Below, piece after piece: positions 11,270-20,246 of a stretch of 64,000 nt of DNA. The notes beneath the pieces were generated by a model. It was given only the letters and a program-made list of their open reading frames with translations. It made no database searches and was not told the DNA's origin. The DNA is taken from positions 2,294,001 through 2,358,000 of the forward strand of contig JAUCEF010000011.1 in NCBI GenBank assembly GCA_033558025.1, in the 5' to 3' direction. Positions within the stretch are counted from its first letter, which is position 1. The number at the start of each line of letters is the position of its first letter. The position numbers and the translations under genes were made by a program. This stretch comes from Phytophthora sp. 'mugwort' (Eukaryota; Oomycota; Peronosporomycetes; Peronosporales; Peronosporaceae).

Positions 11270-12985
11270 TTAGCGGCAGTGATGCTGCAGGGAGAAGTCG
11301 TACATGACGTCGATAAAGTAGTCAGCGGTCGAGTCGTCACTGTCATACAGATCCATAAACCGAATGTGCCGTGCCGGGGAGGTCTCCGAGCCCGAGCCGC
11401 AAGAGTAATCGTCCATGAAGTCGTACTCCATCATCAGCGCACGATCTTCGCTGTCACCAGGAGAGCTGCAGCTGGTTAACGTTTCATCCGCGTCATCGAC
11501 TGCAGCCTTTGCATCAGCAATACGTTGACGCTCCAGGCGTTGCACTTCAGCCTCTTTTAATTCCGCTTCAATCTCGCCCCGGTAATAGTGACGCAACTCG
11601 TGCAGAGAATCAAACGGAATCGTTCCCAGGAAGGATTTGTCCATTGCGAGCCGAATCAACGTGTCACATACACATTCGTCACGGTTGAGCAGTCCTGACC
11701 GGTAGGGGCTCGTCAGTTCCTGTAAAGTCTCGTGCGAGACTTTGAACATTTCGTACACATCAAGAGCATCGTCACATGCCATGATGCGAGGTTGGTTGAG
11801 CTTGAGAAGCACAAGCCCCACTCGCAGTAGTACGTGGCTGCCTTCGCAGAAGAAAACGTCCCAAATCCGCATAACAGGTTCAAATGGCAGTGTGTTTAGA
11901 AAGAGGCACAGGAACCATTTGAGCGTGAACGGCTCAAAGTCCACACCCAGCGTTTGCAAGTGATTCGCCAGTACTGGCAGTTTCTGCGTCACCAGATCCG
12001 AGAAGACACGCTGGTCTGCACGACTGCCGGTCATCGTTCGAGTATGGTACTGTGGAGTCAGCTCTTCCACAATAGCTGCCAGCACCCAGAAGGCCTCTTC
12101 CTCTCCCATGTTCTGCAGCAATACAGCAGCAAGAAAGTTCATGCTCTGACAGTATCCCACGGATGGGTTACGTAGAGAATATGCCTGTAGTACACGGCGT
12201 AGTTCGCCAAAACTGTCGCCGTCTTCAGACAACTCTTGTGACTGCCGCATTGAGTTGCGGAGAGCAAGTGGAAACGTCCTGGGTAGGTCTTTCTCGATGT
12301 CCATCTCCGCACACTTGCTCAGCGTATGTAGTCGATGCAACAACGCCGGATACGACTCCCCTGCTCCACGTCGAAGCTCCGCCGCGCCACTACACATCCA
12401 CCAGACTTGTCCACGGAGTTGCGGCGGCACTCCGGCCTTCAACAGAGAGTCAAACTGGTGCGATTGCAGCATCAGCTCCGCCGCGGAGGCGAAGCTCGAG
12501 AAGGCCATCTTGACGGTGTTTCTGACAGGCGTTTTATTACAGGTTGCATCATCTTCCGCGTCTTTTTCCTGCTCCACGAATCGTTTCTGGTTTTCCTTCC
12601 ACTTGTGGCACACGCGCTCCTGCGCCCAGTCGCGGACGGCGAAGCGTTCGCCCCACTTGTGCAAGCGGTACCAATACAGGTCCTCGGCCGTATCCATCTC
12701 GCTCTCCGTCAGCTGCTGCACGTTCACGAGGCACTGCAGCACCTGGCGCTCGCAGTGACACGCCAGCTCAAGGCGCCCGTCCCCGTCCTCCTTCTGCGTC
12801 TTCAGCGCTGCCGTCGCTAGACGGAACCGGCGCTTCGGACGGAAACACGCCAACTGGCACCCGTGTACGCGCGCAGCTGGCGGCGCGGGCGTCTCACGGC
12901 CAGCATACACATCCTCCATTGAGCTGTCCTTGCATGCCATCTTCTTTCGGTTTATTATCGGACGAGCGCCAGATACTGAATGCAC
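11270..12985 (-). CDS. TBC-domain Rab GTPase-activating protein
   Basis: Single exon, 571 residues, or 556 if the second methionine at 12940 (MACKDSS) is used; I cannot choose between them. A basic N-terminal region of about 170 residues is followed by a TBC domain from LLKAGVPPQLRGQVWWM to roughly residue 450. The two catalytic fingers of the dual-finger mechanism are present: Arg in IEKDLPRTFP and Gln in GYCQSMNFLA. The C-terminus is helical with acidic clusters and has no named domain. The product should speed GTP hydrolysis on a Rab protein and so act in vesicle traffic; the Rab is unknown. It is transcribed away from the cupin gene starting at 13169, with about 180-230 bp between the two starts. 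Confidence 0.9.
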   Translation of the reverse strand: MHSVSGARPIINRKKMACKDSSMEDVYAGRETPAPPAARVHGCQLACFRPKRRFRLATAALKTQKEDGDGRLELACHCERQVLQCLVNVQQLTESEMDTAEDLYWYRLHKWGERFAVRDWAQERVCHKWKENQKRFVEQEKDAEDDATCNKTPVRNTVKMAFSSFASAAELMLQSHQFDSLLKAGVPPQLRGQVWWMCSGAAELRRGAGESYPALLHRLHTLSKCAEMDIEKDLPRTFPLALRNSMRQSQELSEDGDSFGELRRVLQAYSLRNPSVGYCQSMNFLAAVLLQNMGEEEAFWVLAAIVEELTPQYHTRTMTGSRADQRVFSDLVTQKLPVLANHLQTLGVDFEPFTLKWFLCLFLNTLPFEPVMRIWDVFFCEGSHVLLRVGLVLLKLNQPRIMACDDALDVYEMFKVSHETLQELTSPYRSGLLNRDECVCDTLIRLAMDKSFLGTIPFDSLHELRHYYRGEIEAELKEAEVQRLERQRIADAKAAVDDADETLTSCSSPGDSEDRALMMEYDFMDDYSCGSGSETSPARHIRFMDLYDSDDSTADYFIDVMYDFSLQHHCR

Positions 12986-13168
12986 AGCAAAGGGATGCTG
13001 TGATTGGACGATAATATCCAGCGAAAAGCTGTCTTCGAGAGGAAACAGTAGGATAATTTGCGTTTAAGTACGATTATATATTGTTAAGTACGATGCGCAA
13101 AGAGGATGGGCTGCGTTCTTCCACCGCAACGGATCCCATTACTCTGCTTGCCTCTTGCCGCGCGCACC

Positions 13169-13845
13169 ATGTTGAGGCTAACGTCGCTGGCCGCGAATGC
13201 CTCCAAGCCGCTCGCGCGGTCCCTGCACGCCTCTGCGCCCTCCCCCTTCCTCGTGCGATCGCTGGACGACGTGCGTCAGAAGCACCGCGTCATCACCAGT
13301 GACGACGGAGCGCTCGAGACGCGGTAAGAACAAAAGCTGTAGCCATCTGCCACTCTTTTTTTTACACAGTACCTTTAGTGATCATCACTCTTGCACGTTG
13401 AAGTCGCTACTTAGTGCGCAATGACGAGTGCGGCTTCTCGGTGCAGCAGGAGGTGCTTAAGAAGGGCGTACCCGTGCGCCTCGACTTCCAGAACCACGTG
13501 TACGCGCTGCTGGTAACGCGCGGCAGCGGCCGCGTGCGGCTGCTGGACGTGGGTGAGGGTCCGGGTCAGTTCCAGGACGTGGCGGAGGGCTCACTCGTGG
13601 CGCTCAACGCCGCCGAGGCCATCGAGATTGAGGCCGAGTCCGACGAGCTACGCGCCGTGAGCGTCATGAACCCGCCGGTGTTCGGCATCGAGAAGAGGAA
13701 CGACACGACGGGCGTGTTCCCGGTCGTGGACCCGGACGGCGAGGCGCTTGAGAGCTTCGATCTGTCCAAGGTAGGTCGGCTGTTCTCCGCCCCAGAGTCT
13801 CTCAAGGGCGGCAGTGCCCCCATGAAGGACGACCCGCTGTTCTAA
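13169..13845 (+). CDS. Ectoine-synthase-like cupin, mitochondrial-type leader
   Basis: Two exons, 13169-13323 and 13404-13845 (intron 80 bp, GTAAGA ... TTGAAG), 198 residues. The N-terminus is rich in Arg, Leu, Ser and Ala (MLRLTSLAANASKPLARSLH), like a mitochondrial presequence. From about residue 28 the order of motifs follows bacterial EctC: a VRSLDDVR-type opening, the segment spanning the splice join (ETRRYLVRNDECGFSV), FQNHVYALLVTRGSGRV, then VMNPPVFGIEKR and DTTGVFPV. EctC is a cupin that closes N-gamma-acetyl-diaminobutyrate to ectoine. The iron ligands (Glu, Tyr and His in EctC) appear replaced here by Tyr, Val and Ile, so ectoine synthesis is doubtful and a new or structural role is more likely. 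No ectA or ectB homologue lies nearby. Confidence 0.7.
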
Positions 13846-13974
13846 GCGAATCAAAAACAGCATAATGAAACTTGACTCGATACTAATGAGGACAATATAT
13901 GGCTAAATACTACCAGACGCAAGTGCCACAGAGGAGGAGCCAATGGGTACGTGTTGTGGCTTTCGTTGTTTTTA

Positions 13975-14670
13975 TTATGCCGTTTGGTTGCTTGGCTGCT
14001 CCAGTCGGCTGGCCGTGAGCGACTGTCGACGCTTTGCCGTTCCGTGTGCTGCGGCTTCTAGACTGGCGAGTGTTTGTTGACTGTCGATACCCTGGCGGAG
14101 CAACATCGCGATGGGCTTAAGCCCGCGACTTACGGCTGACTGGAGAGGGGTTTGGCCTGTGAACTGCCAACACGACAGTGGTGAGAGGTTAACAGAAGGT
14201 TCAGGAGGGCGATAAGTAGGTCGCTTACGTTGCGGAGTAGCGGGTTGGCTCCTGCGAGGAGCAGGTCCTGCACGATATCTCGGCGGTTGATCTCGACAGC
14301 GAGGTGCAACGGTGTCGTACCATTGATCTACGTGCAGGCATAGTTAGTCAGTACTGACAAGCTAGTAAGGTTTTACGCCTCTCTCACCGTCCGAGCGTTG
14401 ACGTCGGCGCCGGTGAAGAGCAAATGCCTGAGTAGCTTGGTGTGGCCATGTTGCACAGCTACGTGCACGCTTGTTTGCTGCCAGAGCTACGGGAAATTTG
14501 GGGTCATTCTCTTCATCCTATGCCGTATTGCAAGTCGAACGTACCCCATGCGGAGCATTCACCTGAGCTGCTCCAGCCTTCGTCACGAGTATCGCCTGTG
14601 CTGCTACGACGTCTCCACTGTAGATCGCATCCCAGAGCGGAAGGCGCTTACCTCCTTCCGGCCAAGGCAT
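13975..14670 (-). CDS. Small ankyrin-repeat protein, four exons
   Basis: Exons 14670-14545, 14486-14388, 14327-14229 and 14163-13975, all joined in phase 0, give 170 residues. Exon borders nearly coincide with repeat borders. Each repeat carries the family pattern: LWDAIYSGDVVAAQAIL, TSVHVAVQHGHTKLLRHLL followed by GADVNART, then TTPLHLAVEINRRDIVQDLL followed by GANPLL, and TPLQSAVSRGLKPIAMLL. A basic Ser/Gln-rich tail of about 35 residues follows. It is a protein-binding module with no catalytic domain. Individual exons are too short to stand out as long frames. It starts 86 bp from the MYCBPAP-like gene on the other strand, so the two may be co-expressed. Confidence 0.8.
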
Positions 14671-14756
14671 TTCCGAAAAGATCCGCGACTTTTGTCAACC
14701 GGCGCCTAGTAACGCTTTGTGCTGCTCTCGTCTCGTGGTCCCAAGCAGTGCATAAT
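14671..14756. promoter_or_regulatory. 86-bp bidirectional promoter
   Basis: The start codons of the ankyrin gene (minus, 14670) and the MYCBPAP-like gene (plus, 14757) are separated by only this stretch. Both genes' core promoters must overlap here or reach into each other's coding sequence. Inference from position only. Confidence 0.4.
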
Positions 14757-17700
14757 ATGAACGAGTCGACGTCCAAGTCGAGCGTTAAGTCTTCTACAGG
14801 CAACAGCTCGGGCTCGACAAATCGACGCAAGACCCGGACGATCATCGTTGCTAGGGCCATCCCCGACGCATCGGCCAATAGCACTACTCACAGTGACGTC
14901 GGTGCGTCGGCAGTCGTGGACCAGCAGCATTCTCGTGACGCTCGATCCGGAAAATTGGCCTCATACGCAGCACTTGGTGGGACGGAAGATGTGGAGCGCT
15001 TTGACCAGTTTTTGGCAGAGCAGCGAGGGCAGCCCAGTGCCTCGGAACTGCGAGCAGCAGCAGCGTCGCCGCATCACATGGTGGCGTCGATGAAGCGGAA
15101 GACGATGAGTCAAATTCAGCTGGATGGGCTGGATGGGAAGCCCAGTGATGGCGAACGTGCAGGGGAAGATGCGGCGACGCGGAAATTCATGCAGCAAGAG
15201 ATGGAAAATGATGCTCGGAAGCGTCGAGAAGAAGCGGTGGCTCAGAGAAAGTGGCTGAATTCTCTCCCAATTCATGAACGAGTAGCTCACCAACGTCAAC
15301 AAAATGCACTGCGCAAATGGCGACAAATGAATCGCGAGTGGGAGATGTTCAAGGCACGAGCGGCGCGACGACTTGGTAAAGCCCCACAAGAACTTGTCAT
15401 GAGTCGAGCGGCAGCCTATCGTGAACAACGCGAAATGTATGACGCGTTGCAGAAGGCTCGGCCATTGAGTGAAAAGGTGGGTGGGGATACCTGGCTGGTG
15501 AGCTTGCGAGACGAAGGCACGCGGTTTGTTCCTGTCGGAAACATCTTCAGCGGACTCTTCTGTCCTATTCGCGAGAGCACGAAACTTGGCCCCAGAGTTC
15601 GACGCCCACTGGACTATCATGGCAACCAAGAGAACCGTGAGCACGAAGCCTCACGACCACTGTCTAAACTCGAGAAAAGGTCTTTGAATCTGTTGGCTCG
15701 TAAGAAGTGGCGTCTTCGAAAACAACTTGCGGTGCTTCAACCCCATGAGGTGGATCGTAGTGCCAGTAGCCATTTAGCAGTGGGAACCACTGACTTGTAT
15801 GCTTGGGCGTTAGGTGCTACCGAGAACTCGGATAGCGACATCAACAATGAGGGACCCGATCGAGAACATTCTGCGATCGGTGATGAAGCTTCGCGCCGCC
15901 GTAGACTACGTTCGTACGCAAGTCCAAGCTCCCCCAAGTCAATGACCAAGGGAGGCTCCGGCAACAATCAGTTAATCGGGCCAAGTCTACGGATTGCTTA
16001 TGTTGCTGATGACGACGAAGATGGTGACAACACTCAAGCAAGCGATGCCGTCCGTAATAATCCAGAAGCGTGCCTCCCTCCACTTCGGCTAAGCTTCTAC
16101 ACCCCAGTGGGTGAACAGGACCAACGCTCACTATCGATTACCAACGATGGAAGCACGATTGTTCACTATCAGTGGTGGCGGGCTCCATTCGAAGATGAGA
16201 ATGCAGAGTTGACGACGCATTTACGTGGACATCGTACTCGAAGAGAAGAACAGGAGTTGGAACAGTTCACAATTACTTCAGTGTCAAAGCTTGGGGGCAC
16301 GTTACTACCAGGAGAAACCCAGCAATTTACGTTCACTTTTCAGTCGTTAAATGCTGGTGTGTTTCTCGAGAAATGGCTGCTGGATGTAGATCCTCAGCCT
16401 CGGATTTGTTTTGGAGTAGTGCCAATGGACACAGACACGGATTCATCGGGTAAGGATCTACCGGTGGAAGTGCGCTTAAGCTGCGTTGCTGAAGATAACT
16501 TTGCGGCTTGGGGGCAGCGCAAGAAGCTGCTCGCACATGTGGAGCAGCGAGAGAGTCAATTTTTCGTGGCTAACCTTGTGGATGAACTCCTGGAGGTAGT
16601 GAGACCTCCAGTATCCGTGGTGTTTAATGAATTGACGCCGCGTGAAGATGTTACCAAATTCTATGATCAGAATGGCTCTAATGGATTCAGTGACGTATAT
16701 TTCAGCCCAGACCTAGTGCACGACTGTTACTCGCTTTATCAACGTGCTCAGGGGATTTTAAGAGCACTTCCACCTGTACAAGCTGCGGTTGTCGAGGAAG
16801 AAAAACCAAGCAACGAAGATACTGCGGGCAATAGTGGTGAAGATGCAGAGAAGCTTAACGAAGTAGCTCCTGTAGCTCTACCAGAGCAAACCAACAGTCT
16901 CGAAGGAGCTGGTACAGAAGCCGCCATTCAACATGAGATCACACAAAACGCTCCTTTGTTAGCGCAGGAATGGGATTGGCGTCTGGATACGCTTCGCGAA
17001 CTTTGCAAGATGGCAGATGAAACTCAGAACATACAGATAGGTCGCTTGACTAGGCAGCTGAAAAAATACATCGATGACGTAGAAGAGGAAGAAGAGAACG
17101 AAGAAGACGACGAAGACGAAGCTGAGAAATCAGAAGACGATGAGACTGATGACGATGAAGAAGAAAGTGCAAGTGAGGAAACTACCGCAATGGAAACTCC
17201 ACGCTTGAGTCCGCGTGAACCGCGTAAGATCGAGAGACTTACACGTCGAAAGGCGTTAGAAGACGAGATAAGCGCTTTGAAACCGGACTTCCAGGAAGCA
17301 TTCGACATGATGCGATTTGCTGCCCATACGGCACCCTATAAGAGTACACGATTGCAAGATCGACTGTACGAAACGATCGGGAGCTTGTGCAGTGAAACGC
17401 CTGTGGTCTGCGAAATTGCGAAGGCAATGCACGCTGCACTCTTCGTACAAGCAGCGAAGGTCGATGGTGTAGGGAAATTGCTTACACGCGCTATTGATGA
17501 GGCAATTGGTGGTGATCAGGATCACCAGGCCTTGTTTGAACAGGAACGACGACGAATCCAGAGTATGTGGCTTGGTGACAAATCGTCCTATTTGTCGATC
17601 AGTCAGTGGATGGCGAATACAGCAGCTTCAACGAGCCTTCCTCCCGTTGTCTCAACGACTGAGAGCATCGATAGCTCACCGAATACACAAAATCTCGAGC

Positions 17701-20246
17701 ATTTGGATAGTTCCGGAGTGGTATTGATGCAGGTAGACTTGGATTTGGCTCCGTGGTTTTCACTGGTGCAGGTGGAAGCCAAAAAAACTGCTGCATTTGA
17801 TGACGGATCTCTTCCTAAACTCGAATTGGCGTGGCGTTTTTCCCAAGAATTGGTCCAGCATGCAACTTTTGTTCCTGCAAAAGTTGTTCAGGCAGCAGAG
17901 TCGCTTGAAACAGTATTGAATGCTTTGCCGAGAAGTATTCATACGATTGTGCTCCTAAGCGAGTTAGGCCGTCCACCTCTGACAAGACAGATGTACAAAC
18001 TGCTGCAAAGTGCCGCTCAAGCTGAGTGGAAAGCGAATGCAGTTTCAATGGATCAAACAACCGGAGAGACAGAGGAAAGCAAAACGCAACGAGGTGGAGA
18101 GCAAGGTGAAGAAACAGAAGCAGCGATCACGAAAAGTATTCTAGATCGCTTATCTTCACAGCTCTCGCTTCGGAGTGTTGCTCAGGTGGTGCAGCGTGCA
18201 ATCCACAAAGATGTAGTGTTTTGCTCGGCTGTCGAGGAAATGAAGGACCAGATTGACTTGAGTCGCAAGGAACCCTTCCTGAATACGTCGTCATCTTTCG
18301 ATGTGGTCGAAAATGAGGTCTCTGGCGATGAAATTCAAGTCGTTAGTGACACTCAAAGAGCAGAAGTGTGCCCAAGAATCTTGCTGCTTGAACATATTGA
18401 CGCAGCTGGCATCGATCTCATCACACGCGCTGCTCGAAAGCGTGAATTGGCAGCTTCAAAACCAGTTACACCAGCAAGTGAGACCCACAAGCCTCCAGTG
18501 GGCGGAAAGAAAACTTCAGTCGCCGCTCCTGCTAAAGGCAAGACAGGTACACTCGGGGCATCCGCTGCTCCTGCACCGACACCCCCACCAGAAACCCCGC
18601 CTTCATCCACTCGCGATCTTACGAAACTCGAGCTCGCCGGAAAGGACTTGAGTGAGCAGGGTGTCAAGGCACTACGGAACCAGTTTGTATGTCTGGCTGA
18701 TGCTTGTGTACTGGATGGAATTCCATCCCAAGCAAGCGAGGGTGTCTTTGTGTCTACATCAAAGCCAGATGACTCTCGTTCTCCCTTTCCGACGTTTGCG
18801 GGGCCAACACTGGTTAAGGAGCTTGAAATATGGTCCAAGACGCTACAACCAATGACGCCTGACACTTCACGCATTAATCAGCCTCGTGCTCTGACTGCTG
18901 TGGTAGGTGGTAAGTGCCTAGAGTCTAAACTACGCTTGATTGACGGCCTCTTAGAGGTTGTCCACGAGATCTACTTTGTCGGTGAAGTGGCTATGAGCCT
19001 TTACAGAGTTCTGCATACGAAACAAGCAACCAAGTCCAACACACTTAACCGTGTCGGAACGAAGCACGAAAAAGAGGAGGAGGAGCAGCTGGAAGAAGGC
19101 AAAAACTTTCTACTTGTCGATGGAGGCACCAAACCCTCTAGGGACGAGATCGAGCATGGTGATGGGAAGGAACCCGGTGATCGTTCTCCACTGGGTAGCG
19201 CTCACTCTACGAGTTTATGGCATCTTCTTGTGCCGGCGGTGGAGAAACTTCAACAGAAAGCGAGCCGCAAGTGCGTTCGACTTTTACTCCCGACCGATTG
19301 GATTGTAGGCGAGATTCCACTCGAAGAGCAGGATTTCACCGCCACTGTATTCGTCGAAGATGACGAAGACGAAGAGGAGGAAGAAGAAGAAGAAGGAGGT
19401 GATAAAGAAGAAGAAGTTGGTGGTAGAGGAAAAAATAGTCGGAAACGGAGAGCATTGGAGATGAAGAGTCCAATGCAAAAACCACTACTGGAGCCTGATC
19501 ACGCCGATATTTTCGAGCTAAAACGCCAAGGCGCATATGAAGGCGAGCGAGCACACGTCATTCTGAATCATGCGTCATCTGACGATGGTTGGCGAACATT
19601 CCACGAGGTAACACCACAGTGCTTGTCTAATGCTCGTGTAACCGAGGGAAAGTCGAGCATGTTGACTTCGTTATGGCCAGAGTCAGAAGGTGACGATGGT
19701 GATGACGAAATTGACGACGGAGCGATGCACAATCTTCTCTCATCAAGGTTTGAGTATGATTGGACATTCCGTGCGTTGGACGTGGGGCCAATTGCTATGG
19801 AAGCGCTTTCCAAGCTGTTGAAACATGGAGCCGAAAAAGACGTTCAAGAACGAGCTTCTGATGCTCTAAGGCACTCGAGGGACCTCATCATAAACGGTGT
19901 CTGTGGCGCTGTTGAGTTCCGTGAGTTCTGTGGCGCAACCAAACAACTACTGTGGATTCTTCAGGATTACAACCCGTCTGAAGTGTTTATTGCTGGGAGC
20001 TCAACAGCTCGTTGGCTTCGGCAGCTGGAGATCGAGCAACTGAATAGCGTGGCTACTGGCCAAGAAAAGGGTGACACTAGAACCAACTCTCAAGCCAACT
20101 CAAATATTAACGTCGTCGTTCCTGTTGCTTCAGCGCGAAGAATTGTAGATGATCGGATAATGCGGAATGCGCGCGTGCTTAAGCAGCTTGTCGCTGCCAA
20201 ACCACATCCGATTCTCGCTAGCTTGGTGTCTTCTGACACGATTTAG
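14757..20246 (+). CDS. MYCBPAP-like flagellar protein with PGK-like C-terminus
   Basis: Single exon, 1829 residues. The frame is open from 14442, but the upstream part is antisense to the ankyrin exons; MNESTSKSS at 14757 is the natural start. Residues 1-680 match the MYCBP-associated protein family: basic helical regions, an Ig-like stretch with ITNDGSTIVHYQWW, and GFSDVYFSPDLVHDCYSLY. MYCBPAP belongs to the central-pair apparatus (FAP147 in Chlamydomonas). An acidic stretch lies near 775-810. From about residue 985 the order is that of phosphoglycerate kinase: VLMQVDLDLAPW, TIVLLSELGRPPL, VVGGKCLESKLRLIDGLL, VRLLLPTDWIVGE, ALDVGPIAMEALSKLL, INGVCGAVEF. The first motif lacks PGK's RVDxN residues, so catalysis is doubtful. 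I infer a structural or ATP-sensing part of the axoneme. Confidence 0.8.
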   Translation: MNESTSKSSVKSSTGNSSGSTNRRKTRTIIVARAIPDASANSTTHSDVGASAVVDQQHSRDARSGKLASYAALGGTEDVERFDQFLAEQRGQPSASELRAAAASPHHMVASMKRKTMSQIQLDGLDGKPSDGERAGEDAATRKFMQQEMENDARKRREEAVAQRKWLNSLPIHERVAHQRQQNALRKWRQMNREWEMFKARAARRLGKAPQELVMSRAAAYREQREMYDALQKARPLSEKVGGDTWLVSLRDEGTRFVPVGNIFSGLFCPIRESTKLGPRVRRPLDYHGNQENREHEASRPLSKLEKRSLNLLARKKWRLRKQLAVLQPHEVDRSASSHLAVGTTDLYAWALGATENSDSDINNEGPDREHSAIGDEASRRRRLRSYASPSSPKSMTKGGSGNNQLIGPSLRIAYVADDDEDGDNTQASDAVRNNPEACLPPLRLSFYTPVGEQDQRSLSITNDGSTIVHYQWWRAPFEDENAELTTHLRGHRTRREEQELEQFTITSVSKLGGTLLPGETQQFTFTFQSLNAGVFLEKWLLDVDPQPRICFGVVPMDTDTDSSGKDLPVEVRLSCVAEDNFAAWGQRKKLLAHVEQRESQFFVANLVDELLEVVRPPVSVVFNELTPREDVTKFYDQNGSNGFSDVYFSPDLVHDCYSLYQRAQGILRALPPVQAAVVEEEKPSNEDTAGNSGEDAEKLNEVAPVALPEQTNSLEGAGTEAAIQHEITQNAPLLAQEWDWRLDTLRELCKMADETQNIQIGRLTRQLKKYIDDVEEEEENEEDDEDEAEKSEDDETDDDEEESASEETTAMETPRLSPREPRKIERLTRRKALEDEISALKPDFQEAFDMMRFAAHTAPYKSTRLQDRLYETIGSLCSETPVVCEIAKAMHAALFVQAAKVDGVGKLLTRAIDEAIGGDQDHQALFEQERRRIQSMWLGDKSSYLSISQWMANTAASTSLPPVVSTTESIDSSPNTQNLEHLDSSGVVLMQVDLDLAPWFSLVQVEAKKTAAFDDGSLPKLELAWRFSQELVQHATFVPAKVVQAAESLETVLNALPRSIHTIVLLSELGRPPLTRQMYKLLQSAAQAEWKANAVSMDQTTGETEESKTQRGGEQGEETEAAITKSILDRLSSQLSLRSVAQVVQRAIHKDVVFCSAVEEMKDQIDLSRKEPFLNTSSSFDVVENEVSGDEIQVVSDTQRAEVCPRILLLEHIDAAGIDLITRAARKRELAASKPVTPASETHKPPVGGKKTSVAAPAKGKTGTLGASAAPAPTPPPETPPSSTRDLTKLELAGKDLSEQGVKALRNQFVCLADACVLDGIPSQASEGVFVSTSKPDDSRSPFPTFAGPTLVKELEIWSKTLQPMTPDTSRINQPRALTAVVGGKCLESKLRLIDGLLEVVHEIYFVGEVAMSLYRVLHTKQATKSNTLNRVGTKHEKEEEEQLEEGKNFLLVDGGTKPSRDEIEHGDGKEPGDRSPLGSAHSTSLWHLLVPAVEKLQQKASRKCVRLLLPTDWIVGEIPLEEQDFTATVFVEDDEDEEEEEEEEGGDKEEEVGGRGKNSRKRRALEMKSPMQKPLLEPDHADIFELKRQGAYEGERAHVILNHASSDDGWRTFHEVTPQCLSNARVTEGKSSMLTSLWPESEGDDGDDEIDDGAMHNLLSSRFEYDWTFRALDVGPIAMEALSKLLKHGAEKDVQERASDALRHSRDLIINGVCGAVEFREFCGATKQLLWILQDYNPSEVFIAGSSTARWLRQLEIEQLNSVATGQEKGDTRTNSQANSNINVVVPVASARRIVDDRIMRNARVLKQLVAAKPHPILASLVSSDTI

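Noticed and set aside
12335..12820. 161-codon and neighbouring plus-strand frames
   Set aside because: Shadows of the TBC gene, which is on the other strand and has all family motifs.
14442..14756. 105-codon upstream extension of the MYCBPAP-like frame
   Set aside because: This stretch is antisense to the first two ankyrin exons and the shared promoter; the protein-like start is at 14757.
14961..15644. 227-codon minus-strand frame
   Set aside because: Antisense shadow of the MYCBPAP-like gene with no recognisable motif.
17080..17180. Acidic GAAGAC-rich tract as a microsatellite
   Set aside because: It is an in-frame Glu/Asp-rich coding segment of the MYCBPAP-like protein, not a stand-alone simple repeat.
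18353..18874. 173-codon minus-strand frame
   Set aside because: Antisense to the PGK-like part of the large gene; Ser/Gly/Ala-rich composition reflects the Ser/Pro linker on the coding strand.
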